A stretch of 64,000 nucleotides of DNA from Pogonophryne albipinna (GCA_028583405.1 CM053257.1:31169293-31233292); one strand, 5' to 3'; counted from the first letter of the stretch, positions 35,791 through 48,460 are shown. Notes: generated from the letters alone by a model not told the origin. A program made the numbers and translations.

Positions 35791-36510
35791 TAAATCTACA
35801 TATTACACAATTTACAAAATGCACTTCCACAAACTCTATAACCCCCGGATGGAAGAGAGGTCTGACTCGCTGGCTGTTGTTTGGTGGGAAGAAATTGTTC
35901 CTATAAAATGACTCACAACAAGGCTAGTGGATTATCTTGGGTAACCATGTCCTAGTGTCTGGAAACAAACTTGTTATTGAGTTTCCCAAATGTATTTTTT
36001 AGCACTTTGAGCACCAAGTGCCGTCTAGTTCCATTATTATGGAGAGAAGGCAGATATCCCGATGGTAGAAATCTCCCACACGTAATTAATAGCTCGATAT
36101 TGATGCTGAGTATGACGTTTAGTGAAGTGTATTGAGGGGTCAGTCTGGAAGCGTTACCATCTACACAATTTTTGTACCCTGCTAGTAAGTGTTATCGACT
36201 TACTTTTATTCCCCCTACTTATACTCTAACAGTTTGGTGAATTTGTTTCTTACAAAGACATTAATGCCAACATTGATATCAATTTAACCTCTGCATAATC
36301 AGAGCTTGTTCAACAAATGTATGGCCTCGTCTTAATGAACTTTCAAGTTATTGTGGAAAACAAATCCCAAATAAGAACGTCTTTCATAAAAAATCAAAGC
36401 CACAGGAGTCAGAAGTCGCCTCTAGCTCACAACTGTAAATCAAGATTGTTTAAGTTGTGGTAAACTAAGAAACACTCAGAGCTGTCAACTGCAAGTCTGA
36501 TCTGGTTAAC
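35791..36510. other. No recognised gene or element
   Basis: AT-rich spacer, nothing supported. Confidence 0.4.
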
Positions 36511-37294
36511 TTAATGTAACCGCGGCCGCGCACACGGCCTAAGGTTTAGCTGTTCTACTGATCAAATTTGCCCTTTAACTCAAATTGATCAAACAGCAAA
36601 AATTCCACAGATTCAATTTAAAGAAATACGATACAGTTGGCAGTCAACAAAAAGGCCTAAGACAAGGATAATCTCCAAGAGTATTATTGTTTTTATTATC
36701 TCAATTAATCTTATTCAATGAATTGATGTACTGTTGTGCTTTGTGTCTTTTGTTGAGGGATCCAGCACCCCTGACGTGAGCGGCAGCCTTGGGAGTTGGG
36801 ATTCAGCAGTGTTAGGCCCTCACGTGCACTTCACTGCCCCTTAAGTGTGTGTGTGTTTAGTTAATTTTTCAACTTTCTTAATTTATCACTTTTTCAGTTG
36901 CTGTGTCTGTACAGGGCACGTGTGAGTGGCGGTGAGTAATATTTAGATTTGACCTGCTTGCTTCCCCCTCCCAACAGTAACTGTCTGCGCTCATTTAGTC
37001 GGTTTTTATACGCTGGATACCATTTAAAATAGCATAGTAGATGAATTCATAATAAATTGTTGTTTTTTTACTGGTTAAAGTATTGTTTGTAAATGTGTCT
37101 GATATTGATAATAAATGTCATACTCTTGGGGGGAAATCCTTGTCTTAGGCCTTTTTGTTGACTGTCAAATGTATCGTGTTTCTTTAAATTGAATCTGTGG
37201 AGTTTTTGCTGTTTGATCAAATTGAGTTAAAGGGCAAATTTGATCAGTAGAACAGCTATACTTTAGGCCGTGTGCGCGGCCGCGGTTACATTAA
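36511..37294. mobile_element. TTAA-bounded element with 175-bp inverted arms and NotI sites
   Basis: TTAA at 36511-36514 and 37291-37294. The arms 36511-36685 and 37120-37294 are near-complementary, beginning TTAATGTAACCGCGGCCGCG. Each arm has GCGGCCGC (36522-36529, 37276-37283). The arms also mirror each other around TCAATTTAAAGAAA and CCTAAGACAAGGA. The 430-bp centre shows no coding. The TTAA may be target duplication or part of the inverted repeat (an extra TAAC/GTTA pair outside is also symmetric). Confidence 0.8.
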
Positions 37295-38861
37295 GTTATA
37301 TTTATTTCCGTGTCAAGTGTTTCAAGTGCGTTGACTGTTACCATTACTTCACACTGCTTCGAAAAGGAAAAACTATGTGTATCTGCAGGTTTAACTTCAA
37401 ATAAAACAATGACACCTTCTCAAAATTATGTTTTCCGCATTAGTGTTGGGAAAAAACCTTGAGGTTACTTGGATAAGAAAGTAATAGTCAGTGTACATTT
37501 TTCAAACTGCAGTTTTCAGTCTTTTAGATGACAATCTTGTTTATCATTATTCTGAGAAAGATCTTCACATGATCTTGTTACAATATAATCACAAACAGAT
37601 TATCTGCCTCAGGTCCACGGGCATATTTGAACAAGGCACACTGAGCCATTTAAAACAATAATCAGAGTTGTATGCAGAATTTGTTTTCATATAACTTAAA
37701 TATATGTAAAAAGTTAAGAGTCAACAAGAATGATAACATAGCATGTTATTGCCAAAGCAGAAGAACCATGGTTAAGCATTAAACAGTATCATATGATCCA
37801 TATTTGCTGTTTTTATTGAGAAAAAAATTATTAAGACTAACAAAAGAAGAAATTAACAAAACACAATGTTGTTTTTCTACCATTCAGTTAATATTCTGAT
37901 GATTTTCGGGTTGTTTTTATTCAAAGAATTGAAAGTTGCTTTCACCAATTACATTTATACATTTCAAATTTGAAACTGGATGCAGCAAATATGTTACTAT
38001 TACATCTTTTTTTCTTTTTTTTCTTATGCACACCATTTTGTAAGTGAGAGAATCAAAGACCTTCTCTTACAACCATTCAGTCATCAGGGGTTTTTTGCTG
38101 ATGTGTCAAAGTCTCCGTTCTCAAAGACAAAAGGATTAACATCTTTTGAACCAAACCTGCCAACGAAAAATAATAAGTGAAGCTAACGACTGGAATCAAG
38201 AAAAAAAAATCACATGAAATAAAGCTTGCTCTTTTAGATGTTTGGAGGTCAGACTGCCAAGATCAAAACCAGAGACAGCTTGCATTAGTGTCCAAACTCT
38301 GCTCAGCTTTCAAGAGATCCACTCTTCCCACCATCTTAAAACACTCTTCTCATCCCTGAAATAACCCTCTTTCAAATCCATTTAGCTTCAAACCACAATC
38401 CTTACATTTCTCATGTCAACATTTCGGACATACATACATCTTGGTACAATTGCCCAATATGTTCCACGAAAGCCCTGTGTGCAAATTGAGAAAATGTTAC
38501 ACAACAACAGGGTCTGGAAATACATCTCTGGTATTAAACTCAGAGCACTCCAGAGATCATTTTTAATATCCTTATGGATTGTTTGTGGACTTAAAAAATT
38601 GGCAAAATGTCTCATCTCCATCTCTTTCCATTTTAGGATATTTTCATATTAATGTCCGTTTTTTCAAAGAAGAAAAATATGTCCAAGAATGAACTGAACA
38701 TGTGTGAGGCCCTGCACCAGAATATTCCTATTTGTAGTGAAATGTGATCTGCATCTGAATGAAAGAGGTTCTAAACGTTTACTAAAAAGCACAGAGCTCT
38801 TAAAGCAAAACTGCAAACAACATAATAATAAGAGACATCTACTGTATGAGGATGGCCAACC
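37295..38861. other. No recognised gene or element
   Basis: Strongly AT-rich. No supported exon or repeat. Confidence 0.45.
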
Positions 38862-39240
38862 CAGGGCCTTTCTCACTTCGGTTAAATGGATTCCTTGCGT
38901 CCCTCACTTGCGTTGTTTCCCTGCGACTAGTCCCTCCCACCAGGGAAGCATGGAGAGATGCAAGAGAGGCTTCTGAATACTCAAATTTCCCCTCCTCGAC
39001 TCCTCGACTCCTCGGTCCTCCGGTAGTGACCCGGAAATGAATTTCAGCGCGCCATTTTGAAGGACATCTAATTTCTCTAAATGCACACCGAGGACCTAGC
39101 ATCGAGCGTCGAGGAGGCTCTCTGGAGGAGCTATAACCGAGGATACACTGATGGTTCCTCCACGGCTCCTCCGCGGATGCATTTCCGGGAACGGTGGAGG
39201 CGTGACGCATGGCCGGACTTATCTCAGCCAATGACAGCTC
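38862..39240 (+). mobile_element. GAGG-rich dispersed repeat, copy 1
   Basis: Begins CAGGGCCTTTCTCACTTCGG and contains GAGAGGCTTCTGAATACTC, tandem CTCCTCGACTCCTCGACTCC (about 38995-39015) and GGAGGAGCTATAACCGAGGA. Related segments occur inverted at 46.4 kb and 48.8 kb. CpG-rich compared with its surroundings. The end of copy 3 (GAAGTGAGAAGGGCC) mirrors the start of this one, so GGGCC plus TTCTCACTTC is probably the terminal repeat. Confidence 0.6.
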
Positions 39241-39358
39241 TGCATGCATCCTCTGGATATTATTTTAGAAACTGCTTTCATCACGTCGCGATGTTTACAG
39301 TGAGAACAGCTGTGAGGTCCGTGCAGAAAGCAGAGCAGTGTACAATATATATCACTCA

Positions 39359-40470
39359 CAGGGTTGGGTTGTAACGGAATACATGTAACGGCGTTACGTA
39401 ATCAGAATACAAAAATCAAGTAACTGTATTCAGCTCGCGTTACATTTGAAAAACGAGTAATCTGATTACAGTTACTTTCGTAAACCTGAAGTGAATACAT
39501 TTTGGAATACTTATTGGAATTATTGGTGGAAAGATTTCCTCACAACATTTAATATTCATTACTAAAGGTACAGCCGAATCATCACAGCGCACAAAAACTT
39601 TTACCGCCCAGATGGACCAAAAAAGGGAGCGTTTGAAAAAAAGGGGCGGGTCCGCTCAGTGAAACGATAACAACGGAACATGGAGGAACAAAAGTCTGCG
39701 TTTAAGTCGTGTGTGTGTAGAGGTGTGTGTGGTTAAAACACATCAGCCTGCGGTCGCTCTTTAGCCTTATGATTCTGAAGGTAAACACAGCGAAGGCGGT
39801 GTGTGAAAGGCGGTGCGTGAAAGGCGGTGCGTGAAAGGCACTGCGCGCTCGTCTTCTCAGAGGCATGAGTTAACTTAACCCTCCCGCTGCCTCCTGGCGC
39901 TGCAGAGATTTCATGAAGTGAAGGAGGTTTTCCTTCTATAAAACAGCTGTTGGCAGCAGATACTGTGAGTGTCACAGACATGAATACATAGATCAAGGCA
40001 GACTGGTGCACACACTCTCCTGTTTTGCCAATCCGGTGGTTAAACAAATATAGCTCTACACCCCTGGCCGAAATGTCCTTAAAATGAAGTCCGAGTTCGA
40101 CATTTTAATTAATGTCCTGCCAACACTGGCAAGACAGAACGTTCTAAGCCGTGTCCCTCACTCCTCACATCCCAAGCTGTATCCCCAAAAAGTTTATTAT
40201 GTTGTTGCATCGTTTCAGATGCTATGTTTCAGTTGTGCTCTTGATAAGCCATTAAAACAGTAAAAACACGTTCAGTTTCCTTTTGCTTTTTGTGTCTCCT
40301 GTTCACCAAAACATACCCATCTGTGATGGAAAAAGAAAGTAATCTAAAAGTAATCTGATTACGTTACTTTTTTAAGACACGTAACTGTAACTGTATTCGG
40401 ATTACTTTCAGAGCCATGTATTCAGTAATCAGTAACTGATTACATTTACAAAGTAACCCTCCCAACCCTG
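39359..40470. mobile_element. Non-autonomous hAT element, 1,112 bp
   Basis: Ends CAGGGTTGGGTTGTAACGGA and GTAACCCTCCCAACCCTG, with a perfect 8-bp target duplication ATCACTCA (39351-39358, 40471-40478). Subterminal GTAATCTGATTAC/GTTACTTT motifs are repeated at both ends, the usual binding-site pattern for hAT transposases. The centre (39.6-40.3 kb) has no transposase. A short tandem of AAAGGCGGTGCGTG lies at about 39795-39838. Confidence 0.9.
39795..39838 (+). repeat. 15-bp tandem repeat, 3 copies
   Basis: GGCGGTGTGTGAAAG / GGCGGTGCGTGAAAG / GGCGGTGCGTGAAAG within the hAT element. Confidence 0.8.
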
Positions 40471-40641
40471 ATCACTCAGTATAACAGGCCTACATTACTC
40501 TCTTTATTTGCTGTAGTTTAGTAGATATCTACAAACAAAGAGTCGATATTTTTCTAAGACCATTTAGTGCTTCACATAATAAAATACACAACGGCTGTAG
40601 CCTGATTATGCTTTCGGAGCTGTAAGTGTGTGTGGTAGGCA

Positions 40642-40663
40642 GTGTGTGTGTGTGTGTGTGTGT
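40642..40663 (+). repeat. (GT)n, left remnant
   Basis: 22 bp of GT immediately before the hAT element at 40664. The long continuation lies after its right end at 42541. Confidence 0.85.
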
Positions 40664-40828
40664 CAGAGATGGGGACTCGAGTTTGTGACTCGGACTCGAG
40701 TCGCACTTAAGTCGCACACACAGAGACTTCAGACTTGACTTGGACTCCTGCTCAAAAGACTTCGGACTCGACTTGGACTCGTGTTTTGGGACTCGTGAAC
40801 AATCATTGTGTTTTCTATTTTTGGCGAA

Positions 40829-41129
40829 TTAAAGGTGGGGTAGGTAAGTTTGAGAAACCGGCTCGAGATCGCTAGAATTTGAAAATACACAACCGGAGAA
40901 AATCTGCCACTTCCTCACAGAGCCCCTCCTCCAACACAGACACACACGAACGCGCACATGACCAATGAGGGCACGAGATAAGTTTGTGCCCCGATGGGAG
41001 GCTGACAGGCAGGTAGGCCATCCAGTTATTTTAGCCGGGCCGGCTATCGGGATGTTAAGAGCATTCCATGGAATATAACAAAAAGTGTATCTCGAGCCGG
41101 TTTCTCAAACTTACCTACCCCACCTTTAA
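40829..41129. mobile_element. TTAA-flanked MITE, AGGTGGGGTAGG ends
   Basis: 301 bp with TTAA at 40829-40832 and 41126-41129. The ends AGGTGGGGTAGGTAAGTTTG and the mirror CAAACTTACCTACCCCACCT extend through GAGAAACCGGCTCGAGAT. It lies just upstream of the BED exon of the hAT element, so it is younger than that element. Kolobok/piggyBac-like by its target; non-coding. Confidence 0.9.
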
Positions 41130-41150
41130 CATTAACATCATGGTAACACC

Positions 41151-41335
41151 ATGGCGACCGGCGGCACACCTGCAGCTGTACCGCTTGTAATTAGGTTCAA
41201 CTATAAAAACTTAGAACAAAACGCCAGCGGCACCAACAAAAGGAGCGCACACTGCAAAGTCTGCAATATTAAAATCAAGGATGCTGGTGCAACAACGTCA
41301 AATTTCACCAGGCACTTGAAAACTCACCCGGAGAG
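41151..41335 (+). pseudogene. BED zinc-finger exon of a hAT transposase
   Basis: ATG at 41151 opens MATGGTPAAVPLV... and then HCKVCNIKIKDAGATTSNFT RHLKTH. This is a BED finger with ligands Cys35, Cys38, His55 and His59 (C-x2-C-x16-H-x3-H). BED domains bind the transposon ends in hAT transposases and are found in host ZBED genes. The exon reaches GAGAG|GTCAGT, a good splice donor at 41335/41336; reading through gives only nine more codons before TAG. No downstream exon is found. The element context argues for a transposase remnant rather than a host ZBED gene. Confidence 0.75.
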
Positions 41336-42539
41336 GTCAGTCACATTAACGCATATGGACGGTTAGCAAACATGTTTAGCTCAGCATCAGCTATGTAATG
41401 TTAACTTAGCTTGCTACTAGCTTTGTAACTGAATATTTGAAAAGATGAGTGAATGTTTGCTTGTCACACTTGTTTGCGTTGAGTGGCGTTGACATCCAAC
41501 TTTTGACATGACATAAAAAAGGTTGGTAACGTTAATCATTACGTTCCGCTGCCACCATCTACTGGCTAACGTTAAACGTAGAAGAATACATAGTTACATA
41601 CATAAATACATCTGTCGGTTTATAGGCAGGTTACAGGTTTATTGTTGACCACGTAACGTTAATGTTACAGGTTTATCAGGTTACCATTACACTGGGTTTG
41701 AGTGAGAGGATAGAGGAATAGGTTTATTTATAGTAGACTTAAAAGATGTAATTGGAGACCCAGTGTAATTAAACAAATTTTAACATGTTTGTCCACTGGC
41801 CAAATGGCTAGCCTAGTGAATGTTGAAATTTTACCAGCCACTCAATAGATTGCCATTGTTATTTTTGGCTGGTGCGTGCAACATACAGTACCAGCCACTT
41901 GCATGATTTACCAGCGTTTGGCTGGTAAATGGTGTTAATGGTAGATATCTCTTTTGGAACAGGTCATGTTTTAATATCACCAGTTCAGTATATTTCAGAT
42001 AATATTGCAGCAATAGTTTTTTAGTTGCAAATGGCACAGAACAAATGTTTACTTTGAAGTACTTTTAACACAGTTTCCCTGCGGGGGATTAATAAAGTAT
42101 TTGTGATACTGATTCCTGATTCTGAAGTGTTTTGCTTATAAGTTGTTTGCATTTAGCTAAAGTGTGATGTTTTTCCTCATATTGCATTGCAATAGCCTGT
42201 TTAAAGTGATCATATAACAAACAACTAATCAGTACCGATACTGTTTGCTAATAGATATAGGAGTGATAATAATACAGTAAATGCTTTGAATTTCTTAGAT
42301 ATAGCTGTGCAGAATTCTTAAGAGATTGGATAGCAGCAGACAATAGAAGGCTTATTACAACCAGAAGAGACATGAGACTTTTATTTTTTTAGAGACTTGA
42401 GACTTGACTTGGACTTGTGACCAAAGACTTGAGACTTGATCAAGTCTCACCCCACAAAGACTTGAGACTTGACTTGGACTCGTGACCAAAGACTTGAGAC
42501 TTGACTTGGACTTGCAAAAAAAGACTTGTGAACATCTCT

Positions 42540-42706
<167 letters not shown>

Positions 42707-42710
42707 TACA

Positions 42711-43721
42711 CAACCCGGTATCACGGCGAGACGTGAACATGTGACGCTTTACCATGCTTGGAGACGTGAAGATGTCACGGTTTCGTCTTTTCAAAACGTG
42801 ACAGTTAGACGGTATTGTTAACCCATGTTAACCAGTGGAGAAATAACCGGAAATACCAAGCAAATGCTACCCCGACGTAATGATTTATTTTTTAATAGCC
42901 ACACTCGATTACGCCGATTTTCTTGTTGTCTCAGCTGGTCGACACCTCTTTTAGCAGAAACAAAGGCTACATTAATGTATTAAATCGATGTTAATCCGTG
43001 CGTGTGGATGTGGAATTAACTGACGTGACGTTGTGCGATTGAGTTGCCAAGCAACAGCTTCGGTTCATGTTAATTTACAAACTCTTCAACTACAACGGTA
43101 GTTATATTTAAAAACATGTTAGAAGGCCTCACGAAATACTTTAATGCAAATTAAAATGTAAATGTGAAGGAATGTGTGTATAACAAAATACATCGGTCAT
43201 AAACGAAACCGGAAACAGACGTAGGCAAGATCCTCAGCTCGATGATTGGATGGTTTAGCCGCAATGCATGCTGGAATTTGGTGTTTATGTGATGTGAAAT
43301 CTGAAAACGTTTTTAAAAATACAATAGTACTTTATTCCGAGTGTGCTTGCTTTTCTCTTTAAAAGTCATCACATAACGGCATTGTAATACACGATTCGGC
43401 TGCATTAAATATTACATATCTGCCGTAGTTCTCTATGTATAGAGCCCTGCTGAGAAGACTTCTAGACAAACAGGAGAACTGCCGCCAAAACTGAAGATGT
43501 GACGTGGATCATAAATATATAAGCAATTAAACAACATCTTACATTTCTTTTCACACAATGCGTCTCCTTGCAGTATCAACACTAATTCGGCTGACTTTTT
43601 GATCCAATTGGTAGATAGGCTGTATTTACACCATAACGGTGCAGAGCTGATAGAAAGGGACACCTGGTGGTTGAAGAACGTTATTGAATTTTATAATTTT
43701 ATTATTAGATATTAATAGGAT
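42711..43721 (+). repeat. LIR-C left arm
   Basis: Inverted copy of 44918-45924. Terminal part has repeated GACGTGAA/GATGTCACG-type motifs (42725-42800). A 76-codon minus frame (43433-43663) is matched by an equal frame on plus in the right arm (44972-45202). Confidence 0.85.
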
Positions 43722-44150
43722 CCCTATAAAGTATATTCATTACTCGTTATTCTCTACTAATAGTTCATTAAAGACTGTATATAATGTCTAGTTTGCACAT
43801 CCCTTTCAAGATTTCAAGATTTTCTAAGCTAAGGTATTGACATATCATATTATACACAACTACTGTGTAGTTATGCAATGAATGAAAAACTTGGGTCGCA
43901 GGTTCCTCAACAGTGCATTACAAGACATCTATCAATATGTGTGTATACTCCACCATTAAACTGTCATTCTGCACATTTCTTATACTATCTACATACATCT
44001 TATAAGAGTATAATACATATGTATAATATCAGTTTAATAATAAACAAATAATAAACAAATAAGTGCTTAAACATAGTTAACATTGCAGGAAAGCAATATT
44101 TTAGACGTTAAGTACTTTGTCAGGCTTAATATTTATCTGTAGATACAAAT

Positions 44151-44193
44151 GTCACTGTGTGTGCTGTGTGCTCTGCATGTGTGACCATTAAAT
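44151..44193 (+). mobile_element. SINE 3' tail fragment
   Basis: Identical over about 40 bp to the 3' end of the SINE at 50.8-51.1 kb (GTGTGCTGTGTGCTCTGCAT then GTGTGACCATTAAA). The rest of the SINE is absent. Confidence 0.7.
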
Positions 44194-44300
44194 AATCAGA
44201 ATCAGAATACCTTTATTAGTTCCACAGAGGGGAAATGTGCAGGGTTACAGCAGGAAAGAGCCACAGACAGCTTAGTGTTGCATATCTTACATGCGTTAAA
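44194..44300 (-). mobile_element. Retroelement 3' tail fragment
   Basis: AATCAGAATCAGAATACC followed by TTTATTAGTTCCACAGAGG, directly adjoining the SINE tail. Related to 35.69 kb. Confidence 0.5.
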
Positions 44301-44558
44301 AAAGTACTAAGTTATAATAAAATAAACAATATGCTAAAAAAGTACTAAGTTATAATATAATAAACAATATGCTAAAAAAAAGATAAAAAGTTACATAATT
44401 TTCAAAAATACAGATAAAAAACAAAACGGCATATATATTGATTTAGTGGTCAGGTATAAATTACACAGTTATTAATGGCATATATATATTGCACATATAG
44501 CACATATTGCACAAAGTTGGTTTGTATTTAGCAGCAAGGGGTGTTATAGTCTGTGTTG

Positions 44559-44722
<164 letters not shown>

Positions 44723-44917
44723 AGGAGGGTCTACTAGGGGCAGTGCTGGTTGTAAAGTCTGACCACTGCAGGAAGGAAGGACCTGCGGTTTCAAGAGGGT
44801 TTCATCCCTCCATATTCTTCTTAAAGCTTTTTTCTTATTCAAAAGAAGACCTTAACCTAAAGAAATCTTTAATGTTTAGATTAAGCCTTATTAGTTTGTC
44901 TGTTTTGCACATCCTCC

Positions 44918-45924
44918 TATTAATATCTAATAATAAAATTATACAATTCAATAACGTGCTTTAACCACCAGGTGTCCCTTTCTATCAGCTGTGCACCGTT
45001 ATGGTGTAAATACAGCCTATCTACCAATTGGATCAAAAAGTCAGCCGAATTAGTGTTGATACTGCAAGGAGACGCATTGTGTGAAAAGAAATGTAAGATG
45101 TTGTTTAATTGCTTATATATTTATGATCCACGTCACGTTTTCAGTTTTGGCGGCAGTTCTCCTGTTTGTCTAGAAGTCTTCTCAGCAGGGCTCTATAAAT
45201 AGAGAACTACGGCAGATATGTAATATTTAATGCAGCCGAACCGTGTATTACAATGCCGTTATATGATGACTTTCAAAGAGAAAAGCAAGCACACTCGGAA
45301 TAAAGTACTATTGTATTTTTAAAAACGTTTTCAGATTTCACATCACATAAACACCAAATCCCAGCATGCATTGCGGCTAAACCATCCAATCATCGAGCTG
45401 AGGATCTTGCCTACGTCTGTTTCCGGTTTCGTTTATGACCGATGTATTTTGTTATACACACATTCCTTCACATTTACATTTTAATTTGCATTAAAGTATT
45501 TCGTGAGGCCTTCTAACATGTTTTTAAATATAACTACGGTTGTAGTTGAATAGTTTGTAAATTAACATGAACCGAAGCTGTTGCTTGGCAACGCAATCGC
45601 ACAATGTCACGTCCGTTAATTCCACATCCACACGCACGGATTAACATCGATTTAATACATTAATGTAGCCTTTGTTTCTGCTAAAAGAGGTGTCGACCAG
45701 CTGAGACAACAAGAAAATCGGCGTAATCGAGTGTGGCTATTAAAAAATAAATCATTACGTCGGGGTAGCATTTGCTTGGTATTTCCGGTTATTTCTCCAC
45801 TGGTTAACATGGGTTAACAATACCGTGTAGATGTCACGTTTTGAAAAGACGAAACCGTTACATCTTCACGTCTCCAAGCATGGTAAAGCGTCACATGTTC
45901 ACGTCTCGCCGTGATACCGGGTTG
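44918..45924 (-). repeat. LIR-C right arm
   Basis: Reverse complement of the left arm with scattered differences, ending at the 8-bp target duplication. Confidence 0.85.
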
Positions 45925-46387
45925 GTGGTACAGTATGTAGGTGTGTGTTGTACAGTGCGTAGATGCGGCGGACAGACGGGTCTCAGTTGGTTTGGTGTCC
46001 TCTGCTTACTTTTAATACTTTTAATACAACTTTTGGCCCGTAATTTCAATTCCCCATTTCAGCGACCAGAGAGAGGGGGGGATATCCAGTCTCTGATTGT
46101 GTTACGTTATTATGAGAGTGCTCTCATACTTTAAATTGTATATATTTATATAAATATATTTGTGTGTGTGTGTCCGCATCTGTAGCCTGTTATTGTCTCA
46201 TTATACCGCACTCTCAATTAATTCAAAGTAAATATGTGGGGGAACAATGTTCAGCTGATGTAACAGAGATTATAAAATACAGCGCTATGACAAAACACTC
46301 GACAGCTGATGCAGCTATTGCCACGTAATAATGAACGGACGTCGCTTTAATATGACCGCTCAGAGGAGAGGAGTTCTCATTTCTTTA

Positions 46388-46560
46388 AACGTCTGCTGCT
46401 TCCCCTCCTCTCTCCTCGGTTCCCCTCCTCGGTCCTCCGCTCGCATCTCCTGTGGGCGGGACTAAGTCTCGAGGAGGGGAGTCGAGGAGGGGAGTCGAGG
46501 AGGGGAAATGTAAGAATTGAGAAGCCTCTATAGAAACCACGAGAAGCAAGGGAATGAGTT
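46388..46560 (-). mobile_element. GAGG-rich dispersed repeat, copy 2
   Basis: Inverted relative to copy 1. Shares GAGGGGAGTCGAGGAGGGGA (repeated three times, about 46473-46507) and GAATTGAGAAGCCTCT. Borders are uncertain. Confidence 0.55.
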
Positions 46561-46622
46561 TTAAGAGCAATGGGACCATGGATGTATAATAAGAACTGGA
46601 TACAGCGTGGGAGGCGGGGCCT

Positions 46623-47222
46623 CTGTCACTACCCGATCCGTCGCCCTGCCCGATCGGTACTGCACATGTGCGAGATGGTCCGCCATATTGGAAAACTCCG
46701 GACGACAACCCAAGATGGACACTTGACACAGTGGCTTTTAGCAAAGCTCAAAAAGAAAACTCGAGAGAGATGAGTTATTGTTATTACAACGTGACTTCAC
46801 TATTATTTAACAACTCTTTTTATTGGGTTATTTTATTTGGGGTTAAGTACATTGTCAGAATAACTGAGGAATGAATTTAACTTCTGTTAGACAGCCATAT
46901 GCCATACATTTTTGCATACATTCACAGTCAATATTTATTCAGTATGATAGTTGTCTAACAGAAGTTAAATACATTTCTCACTTATTCTGACAATGTACTT
47001 AACCCCAAATAAAAGAACCCAATAAAAAGAGTTGTAAAATAATAGTGAAGTCACGTTGTAATAACAATAACTCATCTCTCTCTCGTTATATTTTTGAGCT
47101 TTGCTAAAAGCCACTGTGTCAAGTGTCCATCTTGGGTTGCCGTCCGGAGTTGTCCAATATGGCGGACTATCTCGCACATGCGCAGTACCGATCGGGCAGG
47201 GGGACGGATCGGGTAGTGACAG
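46623..47222. mobile_element. 600-bp near-perfect palindromic element
   Basis: Arms 46623-46895 and 46951-47222 are almost complementary, with a 55-bp spacer. Ends CTGTCACTACCCGATCCGTC and the mirror. A 3-bp direct repeat CCT flanks it (46620-46622, 47223-47225). CACTA...TAGTG can be read four bases in, but then no duplication follows, so CACTA membership is not supported. Non-coding; frames in both arms mirror each other. Confidence 0.8.
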
Positions 47223-47225
47223 CCT

Positions 47226-47830
47226 CATTAATTCCTATGAGAGTTGCTCATTAGCGCATGATGATAAAATGGCCCAACTTTTGAGAGAGTGAAACGTCAC
47301 AGATTACCCGGCATGCCTGAGAAGTACCCGTATGTGCGCTCATAGCGCATGCGCAACTTTAACCAAAATGCTCGTTCACATCAAGCACGTCAATGTGCGT
47401 ACACGTAACAGCACCGCACGTTCATGACAGCATGGTAATGATTTGTTATTATGATGGATTTGATATTAACGAGGCGGCAGTTAGCAGCTAGCGGCTAGCT
47501 AGTCATTATGCTAATGTCCACATCAATCGTTATGTACTTATATTACGCTGTAACAGGATCTAGTGATATCCAAGCAACAGAGCTTCATTTAGCATGAAAG
47601 AATGATTGCACTGTATATATATATATTTATATATACTTATAATAATAAGTAATATTAACTTTATTTAATACAACATTTACAGTACAAGATTTAATCATAC
47701 AGCCCATGTAGTATGATAATGAATTATAGCAAACATGTGCAATATATCCATTATTACAGCTCCGTGGGATGGCAGTAAGACGATATGGGTCCGTTCTTAT
47801 TGTGCATCCATGGGTAAAGATAAACGCAAC
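47226..47830. other. No bounded element recognised
   Basis: CpG-containing stretch with GCATGCGC motifs (47.3-47.4 kb) and TAGCAGCTAGCGGCTAGC near 47490. It may be MITE debris; no ends are found. Confidence 0.35.
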
Positions 47831-47987
47831 TCACATTGGTTTCTCAAAGAGCATCTCTGTAAACTACGTGTATTGTATTCACTGAATTTCACTCTCTGCG
47901 TTTAACGGCTCGTTGTAGCTCCGATCATAGATAGCTCCAGCCCCCACCCTTCCTGTGAGCACAGTGTGCTCTGATTGGTCGGGACAC
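47831..47987 (-). mobile_element. Fragment of the AGGTCCCATGTCATG TTAA element
   Basis: Reverse complement matches about 28676-28803: GTCCCGACCAATCGGAGCAC-type sequence, AGCTGCAACGAGCCGTT, GTGAATACA and ACAGAGATGCT. Both ends of the element are missing. Confidence 0.6.
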
Positions 47988-48119
47988 GTAACATGAACGT
48001 GCCGGGCGGCGCGGTCCCGTGGGTTAGATGCACGTTCATAATGCAGAGGGAAATAACTCTCAGAATAACGTTATTAGCACATTATTAAAACTTGAGGAAC
48101 GAATGTTTTTAATAAGGGC

Positions 48120-48460
48120 TATACAAGTGTTCATACTGGGTAGTTTATTTAGTTTAAAAAAAATTATCCAACGATTTACAGACCACTCTTTCCCCATGTA
48201 AGTCAATGGGAAAAAGTGTTTCCGGGCCTGGCAACCAAACGGAAGTGTAGTACCGCCGTTTGGCCAGCACGAATATTTTCATCTGCGTCCGGCGCACTTC
48301 CTGGGGGCTTGAATGGGACGTCCTTTCCTCCGGAGCGTCACGTGAAGCGACATCCGTTTGTGATGACGCTGCACAGCTGATCGTCTGACAGCAGCCAGCT
48401 CTGTCCCCGTTATTTCCACACACACCCACGCCTCTGTTAGTACACATTTACTGACACAAA
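48120..48460. repeat. Possible dispersed repeat with 97-codon minus frame
   Basis: GC-richer than its neighbours. The minus frame 48154-48447 contains the peptide LFPIDLHGERVVCKSLDNFF, which I associate with repeats in fish genomes, not with a known gene. Borders are unknown. Confidence 0.3.

Noticed and set aside
41151..41366. Host ZBED-like gene
   Set aside because: The exon is within intact hAT ends and no further exon is found, so a transposase remnant is the simpler reading.
46627..47218. CACTA (EnSpm) transposon
   Set aside because: CACTA...TAGTG is readable, but inverted symmetry extends four bases further and the direct repeat lies outside those; no CACTA transposase.
48154..48447. 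97-codon minus frame as a gene
   Set aside because: Its C-terminal peptide looks like one I associate with dispersed fish repeats; no start context or splice signal.
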